A stretch of 64,000 nt of DNA from CADEEN01 sp963738425 (GTDB taxonomy: Bacteria > Pseudomonadota > Gammaproteobacteria > Burkholderiales > Burkholderiaceae_C): contig CAVTWT010000032.1 in the NCBI GenBank assembly GCA_963738425.1, forward strand, positions 1 through 64,000. The letters are read 5' to 3'. Of the stretch, positions 1 to 11,546 are shown in pieces; within the stretch, counting starts at the first letter, position 1, and each line of letters opens with the position of its first letter. Both the position numbers and the translations under genes were made by a program. The notes beneath the pieces were generated by a model. It had not been told where the DNA came from. It ran no database searches and was given only the letters and a program-made list of their open reading frames with translations.

Positions 1-6
1 TGCGAC

Positions 7-40
7 AAAAAGAAAACCCGCCGGGAATCGCCCGGCGGGT
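7..40 (-). terminator. Rho-independent terminator, minus strand
   Basis: A perfect 10-bp GC stem (16-25 with 31-40, loop AATCG) is followed on the minus strand by a T-rich tract (positions 15 down to 7). It would end a leftward transcript. I cannot support a gene in 41-266, so the transcript it serves is unknown. Confidence 0.7.
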
Positions 41-266
41 GCTTGTGAGTCCGGTCGGCTTCGGCCTAGGCCTGGTCCAGGGACTCCACCCGCGGGGCGC
101 ACGGGCCTCGCCGGACGCGGGCCCCGATTCGCACGGCGGGCATCTTCAGCATGGACAGATACGCATCATAGGGCCATGGGCCAGCCTGTCAAGGGCGTTC
201 TCGTCTTCGCCAAACGGTCCATGGCTCGCCCGGCCCGATACGCTAGGATGGATCGCAGGTGACTCC

Positions 267-1435
267 ATGAGCGAATACCGCAGCCTGCCTCTCACCGACC
301 TCGATCCGACGAGCGGATTTCCGCGCGGCCGTGCGCGACTTCGCGGAGGAGCGGATCCGGCCGCTCGTTCGCAAGATGGACGAGGAGTCGAAGATCCCGC
401 GCGAGCTGATCGACGCCTGCTTCGAGCTCGGGCTCATGGGCATCGAGATCCCGGACGCAGTACGGCGGGTGCGGGCGCCACCTTCTTCATGTCGGCGCTC
501 GCGGTCGAGGAGCTGGCGCGCGTCGACGCCTCGGTGGCGGTGCTGGTCGACGTGCAGAACACGCTCGTCAACAACGCGCTGCTGCGCTGGGGCAGCGGAG
601 GCCCAGAAGGCGAAGTACTTCCCGCTGCTGGCGACGAAGTGGGTGGGGGCCTACGCGCTCTCGCGAGGCGGGCTCGGGCTCGGACGCGTTCGCGCTCGCC
701 TGCCGGGCCGAGGACAAGGGCGACCACTACTCGCTCACCGGCCGCAAGCTCTGGATCACCAACGCCGCCGAGGCGGAGCTGTTCATCGTGATGGCGACGC
801 TCGACCCGTCGAAGGGCTACAAGGGCATCACCAGCTTCCTCGTGGAGAAGGCGTTCCCCGGCTTCACGATCGGCAAGAAGGAAGACAAGCTCGGGATCCG
901 CGCCTCCTCGACCTGCGAGCTGATCTTCGAGGACTGCCGCGTGCCGAAGGAGAACGTGCTCGGCGAGCTGGGCAAGGGCTACAAGATCGCGATCGAGACG
1001 CTCAACGAGGGGCGGATCGGGATCGGCGCCCAGATGATGGGCTTGGCCCAGGGCGCCTTCGAGCTGGCCGCTGAAGTACGCGCAGGAGCGCGCAGCAGTT
1101 CGGCAAGCCGATCGCGGAGTTCCAGGCGGTCCAGTTCGAGCTCGCCGAGATGGCCACCGAGATCGAGGCCGCGCGGCTGCTGACCTACAACGCGGCGCGC
1201 CTGCGCGACGTCGGCAGCCTCCTTCGTCAAGGAGTCCGCGATGGCGAAGCTCTTCGCCTCGCGCGCCGCCGAGCGCGTCGCCTCGAAGGCGATCGAGATC
1301 CACGGCGGCTACGGCTTCACGCGCGAGTACCCGGTCGAGAAGTACTTCCGCGACCAGAAGGTGGGCCAGATCTACGAGGGCACCACCAACATGCAGCTGC
1401 TGGTGATCGCGAAGCAGCTGCTCGGCAAGCTCTAG
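267..1435 (+). CDS. Acyl-CoA dehydrogenase, multiply frameshifted
   Basis: FAD-dependent acyl-CoA dehydrogenase of the short/branched-chain type, which oxidises acyl-CoA to enoyl-CoA. Read across frames, the protein is nearly complete (~380 residues): N-terminal helical domain (MSEYRSLPLTDL, then DFAEERIRPLVRKMDEES), middle domain with GRKLWITNAAEAELFIV and SSTCELIFEDCRVPKENVLG, and the C-terminal helical domain with IHGGYGFTREYPVEKYFRD and YEGTTNMQLLVIAKQLLGKL. The reading phase changes at least seven times, near 315, 475, 600, 670, 1070, 1090 and 1215. No single frame encodes the enzyme. The changes look like single-base insertions in GC runs, which suggests sequencing error rather than decay, because the encoded protein is otherwise well conserved. 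It belongs to the foreign left block. Confidence 0.85.
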
Positions 1436-1655
1436 GCCGACGACACCCGGATCGAATCAACAGCCGAAAGGCAACATAGGGGGGTCAGTGGGGACGGAGT
1501 CCGCCCTGAACAAGGCAAGCAGGCCCATCGTGTCCGCCACGAAGATCCCGCTTGGAGAGTGACAGGCCAGTCGGACGCGGCACGGAAGACGGCAGACACA
1601 GGCAACGGAAACGGACAACGGACAACGGGCCACTGCCAGCACGGCAATAGCCAGA

Positions 1656-1701
1656 CTGATCTGACGAGAGCGAACGCTGGACGGCGCTCTCGTCAGATCA
1701 G
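1656..1701. repeat. 17-bp perfect inverted repeat
   Basis: CTGATCTGACGAGAGCG (1656-1672) is repeated in perfect inversion at 1685-1701 around a 12-nt loop. The right arm covers the last codons and stop of the leftward gene ending at 1693. There is no T-tract on either side. It could be a Rho-assisted or processed 3' hairpin, or a fold-back artefact in a low-quality contig. The rest of 1436-1692 holds no gene I can support. Confidence 0.6.
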
Positions 1702-2069
1702 GGGCTGATCCGCCTTGAAGCTGAACTTGAAGGTCTTCTTGAAGCCGGGCAGGACCTCGACCTCGCGCTCGTAGTAGAGGTCGATCTGCCGGGAGCTGGC
1801 GCTGCTGGTGACCGCGAAGCTCTCGGGTCCGATCCAGGTGCCGAGGCGCCGCTTCGACACCTCGGTCATCAGCATCTCCTTGATCGACTCGTCGCCCTTG
1901 CGGGCCTTGTACGGCGGGGTGCGGCAGATCTCGTTCACCTTGTCGACGAAGTCGTAGTGGTCGAAGTAGACGGCACGATATTCCACGCGGCCAGGCCCCC
2001 CGCCAGCACGACCACGAGCAGGATCAGTCCGCCCAGCTTCCCTTCGCCCCTCTCGCTCTTCCGTCCCAT
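1693..2069 (-). CDS. DUF4845-like small membrane protein, frameshifted
   Basis: A protein of about 125 residues starting at the ATG read leftwards from 2069 (MGRKSERGEGKLGGLILLV). It has a basic N-terminus, one transmembrane helix at roughly residues 13-31 and a soluble C-terminal domain (YFDHYDFVDKVNEICRTPP ... SSRQIDLYYEREVEVLPGFK). This layout, and the position directly after lepB, match the DUF4845/pilin-like proteins that often follow signal peptidase genes. The function is unknown. One frameshift near 1970-1985 separates the helix from the soluble part. The start lies 25 nt beyond the lepB stop, so the two probably share a transcript. Confidence 0.6.
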
Positions 2070-2093
2070 GCTCACCCTCCGGGCCGCCTGCCT

Positions 2094-2811
2094 CTAGCGG
2101 ATCACGTGGAAGAAGCGCTTCCAGCGCGTCCGCCCGAACGCGGACAAGGTATCCCGAAACCACTCGACGAGGCCGGTCCTGTGGTACTCCTCCCGCGTCG
2201 CCTCGTAGGACCAGTAGACGAGCAGCGCTCGCCCCTTGACCTGGTCGATCGGGAAGGAAACCCCAGAAGCGGCTGTCGCGGCTGTTGTCGCGGTTGTCTC
2301 CCAGCACCAGCAGCTGGCCCGCCGGCACCGTCTGCGGCCCCCAGCTCTCGCGGAGGCTGTCGCCCCCGTGGCTGTACTCCGGGTCGTCGGGCCGCAGCGG
2401 CGCCTCGATGAAGTGGGCGTAGGGCTCCTCGATCGGCTTGCCGTCGACGAAGACCTGCTTGTTCCGGATCTCGATCGTCTCGCCGGGCAGGCCGATCACC
2501 CGCTTGATGAAGTCGCGCGTCGGGTCGTCGGGGTACTTGAAGACGACGACGTGGCCGCGCTCGATCGGCCGCTTGCCGAAGAGCGCCTCCTCGAGCGGGC
2601 CGAACGAGGGCGAGTAGACCAGCTTGTTGACCAGCAAGTGGTCGCCGATGAGCAGGTTGGGCTCCATCGAGCCCGTGGGGATCTTGAAGGCCTGCACGGC
2701 GAAGGTGCGGATGAAGAGCGCGAGGATCACCGCGACCACGATCGACTCGAGGTACTCGCGGAAGACCGACTTCTTGAACGCGATCGCCGGCTCCGGGGGC
2801 CTGCTGCTCAT
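2094..2811 (-). CDS. lepB: Signal peptidase I, one frameshift
   Basis: Type I signal peptidase, which removes signal peptides on the outer face of the inner membrane. After a cytoplasmic start there is one membrane helix (ESIVVAVILALFIRTFAV, residues ~21-38), then the catalytic serine motif PTGSMEPNLL (residue ~47), the catalytic lysine box RDFIKRVIGLPGE, and the C-terminal box LLVLGDNRDNSRDSRFWGFLP. A single-base phase change near 2255-2265 interrupts the frame. Beyond it the tail continues in another frame to HVIR-stop at 2094. Order is lepA, yidB-like, lepB, DUF4845-like, all leftward, a common lep operon layout. It belongs to the foreign left block. Confidence 0.85.
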
Positions 2812-2913
2812 CCCCCCGATTCTAGCCGATCCGGACCCGGACGGCCGGCGTGAGCGGGGCCACCCCGCAGGTCAGTCGGGCCGTCGCGGCGTCCCCGCGC
2901 CCGTCCGGCCGTT

Positions 2914-3386
2914 CTAGCGCGCCGCCGAGCTGGCCCGAGCAGCGAGCCCAGCACGCCGTCGAGGGCGTTGCCCTGCGGCACCTGGCCCTGGGGCGTCATC
3001 TGGTTGACGAGCTCGGGCAGGACGGAGGCCAGCACCGAGCTCGCGTCCGCGTGCCCGATGCCCGCCTTGCGCGCGAACTGGCCCAGGACGTCGGGGCCCA
3101 GCACGTTCGCGAGCGCGCCCGGGTCGACCGGCTTGTTCGGGCCGCCGCCGACCCACGACGACATGACGTCGCCGAGCCCGCCCTTGTTGAACGAGCCCAC
3201 GATGTCGGCCAGGCCGCCGCCGCCGCCCGACGGACGCGTCCTTCGGGTTGAGCATGGCGATGCGCTGCCGCGATGATCTGCGGGTTCTTCATCACCAGAT
3301 CCGCGATCGCGCCGAGTCCGGATCCCGCGGGACGCCCGCGCCGCTCGCGCCGCCGCCTGCTTGAGGATATCGTCGAGAAGACCCAT
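2914..3386 (-). CDS. YidB-family (DUF937) protein, frameshifted
   Basis: Starts MGLLDDILKQAAA, the usual opening of YidB/DUF937 proteins. It continues through VMKNPQIIAAA, MLNPKDASV, GLADIVGSFNKGGLGDVMS, SWVGGGPNKPVDPGALANVL, QFARKAGI and VLPELVNQMTPQGQVP. Family features visible are the glycine-rich linker, the SW(V)G..PN.P(V)...L...LG core and the NQ(M)TP.G(Q)VP motif. Function is not established for this family. The frame breaks at least three times (near 3240, 3300-3350 and 2935), so the exact C-terminus is uncertain. It lies between lepA and lepB in the same orientation. Confidence 0.7.
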
Positions 3387-3541
3387 CTGATACCTCCGGG
3401 CCCAGCGTTCGAGCCTGATTCTGCTCGCGTCGAGTCCCGGCAAGCTGTGAGTTCTGACAGGCAGCCGAGCTGCCAAGACGAGTGACAGGATAGCGGCTTG
3501 CGGGGGCGCTCTACCGCCGCGCCCCCGCCTGCCTGGCGGGG

Positions 3542-5153
<1,612 letters not shown>

Positions 5154-5280
5154 ACCAGCGCAGACAGCGCGATCAACACGATCGGCCCGATCGCGACCGA
5201 CGACAGCAACACGACCATCAGCGTGCGCCGGTCGCGCAGCGCGTCGATCAACTCTTTCTTGAAGACGATCCAGGCAGCGT

Positions 5281-5284
<4 letters not shown>
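5154..5284 (-). CDS. ABC exporter permease NatB-like, N-terminal fragment
   Basis: Only the first ~43 codons remain: MNAAWIVFKKELIDALRDRR followed by the first membrane helix TLMVVLLSSVAIGPIVLIAL. This matches the start of NatB/ABC-2 type permeases, in which a short cytoplasmic amphipathic stretch with KKEL(I)D(A)LRDRR precedes transmembrane helix 1. The ATG overlaps the natA stop (ATGA at 5284-5281), indicating translational coupling to the ATPase. The gene is cut at the genome junction, so the true length and product cannot be judged. Confidence 0.7.
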
Positions 5285-6044
<760 letters not shown>

Positions 6045-6048
<4 letters not shown>

Positions 6049-7493
6049 TGGGCGGCCGCCTTCAGCTCGAACGGCGCGAACATCGGTGGCCGCGGGATCG
6101 CTGTCACGCAACTCGCATCGACCTTCAACGCGTCGTCATCGCTCGCCGCGTCGACAAAGCGGTACAGCACATCGCGCATGCAGCCGATGCCCATCACGCC
6201 ATGGCCGGCGTTCGGCACGACAACGTGTTTGGCCTTCGCGCCCAGCGCCTTGGCCACGCGCTCGCCGTGGCGCGGCGGCGTCACCGGATCGAGGCCGCCG
6301 GACAGCACCAGCGTCGCCGCAGGTGCCGGCGGCACCGTGTAGAACGCGTCGGGCACGCTGCCGCGCGCGACCGTCGGGCAGGTCTCGTCGTAGAGGCTCG
6401 CAAAGGCGCCGCCGAAGTCGGTGCCCGGCTTGTCGCTGGCGCGGTCCAGGCGTGGAAAGTCTTCGGCGCACACCACCGCGAAGTGCATGCCCGCGGCGAT
6501 CTGCGTGCCGCGCCGTCCGCCGAACGACATCGCCACGCCGGCCAGCGGCTCGAAGCGTCCACGCGTGGCCTCGCCGATCGCCACCGGCAGCGCGGCGGCA
6601 AGCGTCGGCGCGTACAGCGGCCCCCGCACCATGCCCAGCAGCGTCTCGCGCGTCAGCTCGATCGATTCGCTGCGGCCGGCGAGCGGATGCGCCAGCGTCA
6701 CCGCGCGCGGCAACGACGCCAGCAGCGCCCGCCAGCGCTCGGTGAGTTGCGGCTCGCGCGCATCACAAGCCTTGTCCGCCTTGCATGCCGCGAAAAGCGC
6801 ATCGAGCGCAGCCTGGTTGTCTGCTGAAAACGAGGCCGGCAATACCATGTCCGGCGGCGCCACGCCATCGATCACCGCACGCCGCACACGTTGCGGAAAC
6901 TGGCGCTGGTACTCGAGCACCGCGCGCGTGCCGTACGAACCGCCGACGAGGTTGATCTTCTCGGCACCGAGCGCAGCGCGCACCGCTTCGGCGTCGTCCA
7001 TCGCGATCGTCGTCGTGAAAAAGCGCAAGTCGCCATAGGGCAGCGCCTTCAACTTGTCGAAGCATTGCGCCTGCTGCTGGCGCATGCGCTGCATGTCGAA
7101 CTGCTCGGCCAGCGGTCGCGCCGGGTCGTCGGGCTCGCAGACCAGCGGCGCGCTTCTTCCAACGCCGCGCTGGTCGATCAGCACGATGTCGCGCCGGTTG
7201 GTGAAGCGGCCCAACATCGCGCCCACGGTCGATGCAATCTCGATTGCGCTCTGCCCCGGCCCGCCGGCAAAGAAGAACACCGGGTCGGGCTTCTTGTTGC
7301 GCGCCAGCGCCGGCAGCACAGCAAAGTGAATATCGACCTGCACCCCTTGCGGCCGCGCCGGATCGAGCGGCCGGGGGACCACGCCGCACAGCGCTTCGTG
7401 CTCGACACCCCGTAAGCGGCATGGCTTCAGTTCTGCGGCCTGCGCCGACAGGCAGAGCAATCCGGCGCAGAAGAGGAAGGTCGAATTTCGCAT
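6045..7493 (-). CDS. Exported alpha/beta hydrolase (TAP-like peptidase)
   Basis: A 482-residue protein starting MRNSTFLFCAGLLCLSAQAA, a signal peptide, so probably periplasmic. The alpha/beta-hydrolase core shows the oxyanion motif FFFAGGPGQSA, DQRGVGRS, the nucleophile elbow NLVGGSYGTRAVLEY, the acid region GGLDPVTPP and the catalytic histidine in VVPNAGHGVMG. Conserved cysteines (for example CMRDVLYRF, DASCVTA) fit the TAP-like C-terminal domain of tripeptidyl-aminopeptidase/proline-iminopeptidase relatives. The substrate is unknown. It is the first gene of the leftward hydrolase-natA-natB operon and is divergent from the GST gene across ~80 nt. Confidence 0.8.
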
Positions 7494-7573
7494 GGCGCGC
7501 ATTGTCGCGGTGGCGCTGCAGGAGATTGCGAATCGAGCTATGGTTTGTCCCCCTGACGCTAAAGAACCACCCC

Positions 7574-8182
7574 ATGAAGCTCTACTACAGCCCCGGCGCC
7601 TGCTCCCTGTCACCGCACATCGTCTTGCGCGAGTCGGGCCTGCCCTTCACACCGGTGCTGGCCAGCACCAAGACGCACCAGCTCGCCGACGGTACCGACT
7701 ACTACACGATCAACCCGAAAGGCTACGTGCCGCTGCTCGAACTCGACAACGGCGAACGCCTGTCCGAAGGCCCGGTCATCGTGCAGTACATCGCCGACCA
7801 GGTGCCCGACAAGAAGCTCGCGCCGCCCGCCGGCACGATGGCGCGCTACCGCCTGATGGAGTGGCTGAACTTCACCACCAGCGAGTTGCACAAAGGCTTC
7901 TCGCCGTTGTTCAACAAAGACTTCCCCGAAGACGGCAAGGCGATCTACCGGAAAAAGCTCGGCGACCGCCTGGCCTGGGTCGATGGCCAGCTCGCCGGCA
8001 AGCAGTACCTGATGGGCGACACGTTCACCGTGGCCGACGCCTACCTGTTCACCGTCGCCGGCTGGGGCCAGTACGTCGGCGTCGACATCAAGCCGCTGGC
8101 CAACTTGTCAGCCTATGTGGCGCGTGTGGCCGCACGGCCGGCGGTGCAGGAAGCGCTGAAGGCCGAGGGGCTGCTCAAGTAG
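7574..8182 (+). CDS. Glutathione S-transferase, beta class
   Basis: A 202-residue cytosolic GST. The thioredoxin-fold N-terminal domain begins MKLYYSPGACSLSPHIVLRE, with the SPGACS active-site region and beta-class cysteine. The cis-proline NPKGYVPLLEL and the glutathione-binding LSEGPVIVQYIADQ follow. The helical C-terminal domain includes MGDTFTVADAYLF, the N-capping box typical of the family. The likely role is glutathione conjugation of electrophiles; the natural substrate cannot be read from the sequence. Length is normal for bacterial beta-class GSTs. The downstream deaminase begins 9 nt after the stop, so the two may be cotranscribed. Confidence 0.9.
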   Translation: MKLYYSPGACSLSPHIVLRESGLPFTPVLASTKTHQLADGTDYYTINPKGYVPLLELDNGERLSEGPVIVQYIADQVPDKKLAPPAGTMARYRLMEWLNFTTSELHKGFSPLFNKDFPEDGKAIYRKKLGDRLAWVDGQLAGKQYLMGDTFTVADAYLFTVAGWGQYVGVDIKPLANLSAYVARVAARPAVQEALKAEGLLK

Positions 8183-8191
8183 TCGGCGGCG

Positions 8192-8596
8192 ATGAAGCGG
8201 CGGCTGCTCGCGCCCTGGCTCGTCGCGACCGCGTGGCTGCCGCACGCGTCGCGCGCTGACAGCAGCGCGCTGGCGCGGGCGATGGCTCGTGCGCGCGAGT
8301 TGCGTGCCCAAGCTCAACACAGCGGCGATCAGCCCTATGGTGCGGTGGTCTTGCGCGGCGACGCGATCGTCGGCGAAGCCCCCAGCCGCGTCGTCGTCAA
8401 CGGCGACCCGACCGCGCATGCCGAGATGGAAGCGATCCGCGATGCCGCAAGGCGCCTGGGCACACGCGACTTGTCGGGCTGCGTACTCGTCTCGACCTCA
8501 CGGCCCTGCCGCATGTGCGAAGCCGCGGCGGGCTGGGCGCGCATCGAACGCATGGTGCACGGCGAGGCGCTGACCGACGCCGGGCGGCCGACGTGA
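8192..8596 (+). CDS. Putative exported nucleoside/guanine deaminase-fold protein
   Basis: A 134-residue protein with the cytidine/deoxycytidylate deaminase fold: zinc motif HAEMEAI near residue 75 (His and catalytic Glu) and RPCRMCEAA near residue 105 (two Cys ligands), separated as in guanine deaminase/TadA-like enzymes. Unusually, it begins MKRRLLAPWLVATAWLPHASRA, which looks like a signal peptide with a twin-arginine-like start, so it may be exported folded. The base deaminated is unknown. Its stop overlaps the GTG of the ankyrin gene (GTGA), so the pair is translationally coupled. The C-terminus is short compared with typical guanine deaminases (~155 residues). Confidence 0.7.
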   Translation: MKRRLLAPWLVATAWLPHASRADSSALARAMARARELRAQAQHSGDQPYGAVVLRGDAIVGEAPSRVVVNGDPTAHAEMEAIRDAARRLGTRDLSGCVLVSTSRPCRMCEAAAGWARIERMVHGEALTDAGRPT

Positions 8597-9258
8597 AGCG
8601 GCGCCGTGCCGCTTTGGTGCTGCTGCTGCCGGCAGCGGTGCGTGCGCAAGGTGCACGGCCCGCACTGATCGCGGCCGCCGAACGCGGCGATGTCGATACG
8701 CTGCGCCGCCTGCTCGATGCGGGTGCATCGATCAACGCGCGTGATGCCCGCGGGCGCAATGCAGTGCTCGCCGCGACGCAAGGCGGCCACGAAGCAGCGG
8801 CGCGTCTGCTGATCAAACGCGGCGCCGATGTCAACGCGCAAGACGAGATCGCCGACAGCGCCTTCCTGCTCGCAGGCGCGAGCGGCCACAGCGGCATCGT
8901 GCGCGCCGCACTCGGCGCCACGCCGCCTCCAGACTTCAAGCGCCTCAATCGCTACGGCGGCACGGCGCTGATCCCGGCCTGCCACCACGGTCACGTCGAC
9001 ACGGTGCGCGTGTTGCTGACGACGGGCATCGACGTCAACCACATCAACCACCTCGGCTGGAGTGCGCTGTTGGAAGCGATCATCCTCGGCAACGGCGGCC
9101 CCGCGCACACCGAGATCGTGCGCCTGCTGCTGACGCATGGCGCCGATGCGAACCTGGCCGACCATCAGGGCGTCACGCCACTGGCACACGCCGAGCAGCG
9201 GAGCCAGCGCGAGATTGCACGAGCGCTGCGCGCGGCTGGCGCACGCCTGGCGCGCTAA
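8593..9258 (+). CDS. Exported ankyrin-repeat protein
   Basis: A 221-residue protein starting at GTG 8593. A short basic-hydrophobic leader (KRRRAALVLLLPAAVRAQG) suggests export. It is followed by about five ankyrin repeats, for example ALIAAAERGDVDTLRRLLDA, AARLLIKRGADVNAQDE, CHHGHVDTVRVLLTTGIDVN and EIVRLLLTHGADANLADHQG. Ankyrin repeats bind partner proteins. Coupling to the deaminase gene by a 4-nt overlap makes that enzyme the obvious candidate partner, perhaps as an inhibitor or chaperone. That last point is inference. Confidence 0.8.
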   Translation: MKRRRAALVLLLPAAVRAQGARPALIAAAERGDVDTLRRLLDAGASINARDARGRNAVLAATQGGHEAAARLLIKRGADVNAQDEIADSAFLLAGASGHSGIVRAALGATPPPDFKRLNRYGGTALIPACHHGHVDTVRVLLTTGIDVNHINHLGWSALLEAIILGNGGPAHTEIVRLLLTHGADANLADHQGVTPLAHAEQRSQREIARALRAAGARLAR

Positions 9259-9271
9259 CGCCCAGCGATGC

Positions 9272-10843
9272 TCAGCCCTTGTTGCTGAGCAAGCCCTGGC
9301 ACATTTCGCGCTCGGAGGCTGCGGCCTTGGCGCACAGCGCCGCGACCTTCGGCTGCAAGCGCTTGATCGCCGCTGCCTGCTTGCCGTCGGCGTTCCAGCC
9401 CGCGAGCTTCTTGCTGATGCGCTGCAGCGAGCGGGCGCTGCGGTCGTGCAGTGCGCCGGCATCCTTATTCGCCTCGGTGAAGATCTGCGCGGCGGCCTTT
9501 TCGATGCGTGGTGCGTCCTGCGGCGACAGATCGATCAGCGCAGCAACATAGCTCGCACCCCATTGCAGCCGTGTCGCCGGGCCGACGCTCTTGTCGTAGG
9601 CCTGCTGGTACCACGACAGCGCATCATCTTTCTTGCCGAGCTTCCTCGCGTTGCCCGCGAGCTGGCTCATCAGGTAGTACGGCGAATGGCTCTTGGCGAG
9701 ATTCGATTTCAGCAATGCATCGCTGTCGGCCCACAAGCCCGCCTGGCCTTGCAGATAGGCCACGGCGGTGATCACGGCCTGGCGCTCGTAGCCATCGCTG
9801 ATCTCGCGGTCCATGCGCGACGACAGGTCGCGCACTTCGTTGACCAGGGCCGCGGGCAACTTCGGGGTGGTGCTGTCTTTGGGCTGGCCCAGGCGCGCCA
9901 GATCGACGCGCTCGATCAACACGCTCACGCGATCGCCACGCGACAACGTGGCGTCGTTCTGGAGCCGCTGCAGCGCGGCGTCGAACTGCGCCACCAGCGG
10001 TGCGCGCTCGGCGCTGTCGTCGGCCGTCAGCGCCTTGACCATGTCGGTCGCGCCGTTGGCGATCACGTCCATCTGCGTGCGTGTCGCCGCCGGGTCGGCG
10101 AGCACACGCGCCACGCGCTGCGCAAGTGCGGCGTCGGGTTTGAGACCTTTGCCGTCGTCGCTGGCAGCCAACGCCTTGAGCCAGAGGCGCGTCGTCGTTT
10201 CGCCGTCGCCTGGTGGTGACTTGGCCGCCAACTCGGCGAGCACGCCGGGCCGATCGGCTGCGGCGACGAGCCCGCTGTCATCGACCTCCCACGAGTGGAA
10301 AGCCAGCATGCGCCATTCGTTGGCGCTGATCGCCTTGCCGGCGCGCGCATCGGCGAGCACCGCGGCGATCGGCCGCCCGCCGGACAGGCCGGCTTCGAGC
10401 AGCGACAGCACTTGCGGCGCATCGGCTTCGCCGGGCAAGCGCGTGATCTCGCTGCCCTCCGGCGTGAACAGCACCATCGTCGGATAGCCACCGACCTTGA
10501 AGCGCGCACCGAGCTTTTGCGCGGCCGGCCGGTCGCCATCGACGAACACGGCGACGAAGTGTTTGCTCTGCGCGGCGAAGTCCTGACGGTTGAACAGCGT
10601 GGCCTTCAACTGGTTGCACGGCGGGCACCAGCTCGCGCCCCAGTACAGCAGCACGGGCTTCTTCTGCGCCTTGGCCTGCGAGAACGCGCGCTCGATGTCG
10701 GCGTCGGCGCCTGCCACCAGCCAGGGCACGTTGCGCGACGGCACGTCCGGACCGGCCGCACTGGCGGGCATGCTCGAGGCGCAAACCACCAGCGCCGCCA
10801 CCAACAGCGGTGTGCCGAGCCAAGTACGCGCAAGTCGTGTCAT
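9272..10843 (-). CDS. Thioredoxin-fold protein with long helical C-terminus
   Basis: A 523-residue protein. A signal peptide (MTRLARTWLGTPLLVAALVV ...ASA) precedes a thioredoxin-like domain with the redox motif YWGASWCPPCNQLKATLF near residue 65 and the cis-proline region KVGGYPTMVLFTPEG. Residues ~170-520 are alanine- and leucine-rich helical sequence with TPR-like character (for example DDALSWYQQAYDKSV) that I cannot assign to a family. It is probably a periplasmic thiol-disulfide protein. It is divergent from the lipoprotein gene at 10917 and convergent with the ankyrin gene, 13 nt away. Confidence 0.75.
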   Translation of the reverse strand: MTRLARTWLGTPLLVAALVVCASSMPASAAGPDVPSRNVPWLVAGADADIERAFSQAKAQKKPVLLYWGASWCPPCNQLKATLFNRQDFAAQSKHFVAVFVDGDRPAAQKLGARFKVGGYPTMVLFTPEGSEITRLPGEADAPQVLSLLEAGLSGGRPIAAVLADARAGKAISANEWRMLAFHSWEVDDSGLVAAADRPGVLAELAAKSPPGDGETTTRLWLKALAASDDGKGLKPDAALAQRVARVLADPAATRTQMDVIANGATDMVKALTADDSAERAPLVAQFDAALQRLQNDATLSRGDRVSVLIERVDLARLGQPKDSTTPKLPAALVNEVRDLSSRMDREISDGYERQAVITAVAYLQGQAGLWADSDALLKSNLAKSHSPYYLMSQLAGNARKLGKKDDALSWYQQAYDKSVGPATRLQWGASYVAALIDLSPQDAPRIEKAAAQIFTEANKDAGALHDRSARSLQRISKKLAGWNADGKQAAAIKRLQPKVAALCAKAAASEREMCQGLLSNKG

Positions 10844-10916
10844 CGGGCCATTGTGCGCCGCCTGCGGCGAGTGCGCACAGCGTAGAAGACGGTACCCCGT
10901 GCGATATCCTTTGCAC

Positions 10917-11546
10917 ATGAGGGAGCTGGTGATCGAGCGTTCGGTCGGCAAGGCCGCACTGATGCTGCTGGCGCTCTCCGCTGCGGGTTGCGCTCGCGCG
11001 CCGGAGGCCCCGACCGCGCGACTGGACGGCGCCTACCTGATCGTGGAGAACCTCACCGGCAAGGACATCCACGTCCAGCTCCTGAGCGACCCACCGCTGC
11101 AGGCGTGGATCCCGGCGAGCCTGCCGACCAACCGCATCGAACACAAGCGCCACGCGAGGGTGCGCATCGCGCCGTCGGTGCGCGGCAACCCAGTCGTTCT
11201 GGCCTGGTGGCAGCCGGGCGAGCCGATCGGCGACTCCGGCGTCCCAGGGCCTGACAAGGTGCGGCGGATCAAGGTGGCGCTCGATCCATTGCCGCAGCCC
11301 TTGCCTGTCGACGAGCAGCTGGTGCTGGCCTGCATCGAGGCCTCGCGGGCCCTGACCGCAGCCGACCGACTGGAGGAAGACCGCAGCGGCAGGCGCATCG
11401 ACCGTCGGCGACTGCAGGAGCCTCAGTGCATGGAGGACGCGGAGCAGGCCTGCTTCCGCGGTAGCGAGTGCGCGTCGCGCCTGCGGTTTTGGCAGCTCGG
11501 GCTGGAGCAGGCCCGCCAGACGCTGTCGAGGGGCCCGGCGCGATGA
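10917..11546 (+). CDS. Hypothetical lipoprotein
   Basis: A 209-residue protein with an N-terminal hydrophobic stretch ending in LALSAAGCARAP, a lipobox-like sequence, so probably lipid-anchored. The rest contains a beta-rich part (GAYLIVENLTGKDIHVQLL ... NPVVLAWWQPGEPIGDSGV) and a C-terminal helical part rich in charged residues with four cysteines. I do not recognise the family. The stop overlaps the ATG of the next gene (ATGA), so the two form a coupled pair and probably act together at the envelope. Confidence 0.6.
   Translation: MRELVIERSVGKAALMLLALSAAGCARAPEAPTARLDGAYLIVENLTGKDIHVQLLSDPPLQAWIPASLPTNRIEHKRHARVRIAPSVRGNPVVLAWWQPGEPIGDSGVPGPDKVRRIKVALDPLPQPLPVDEQLVLACIEASRALTAADRLEEDRSGRRIDRRRLQEPQCMEDAEQACFRGSECASRLRFWQLGLEQARQTLSRGPAR

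Noticed and set aside
41..266. Possible leftward short frame before the first terminator
   Set aside because: Only 28 codons, arginine/proline-rich, no recognisable sequence; the region is also error-prone.
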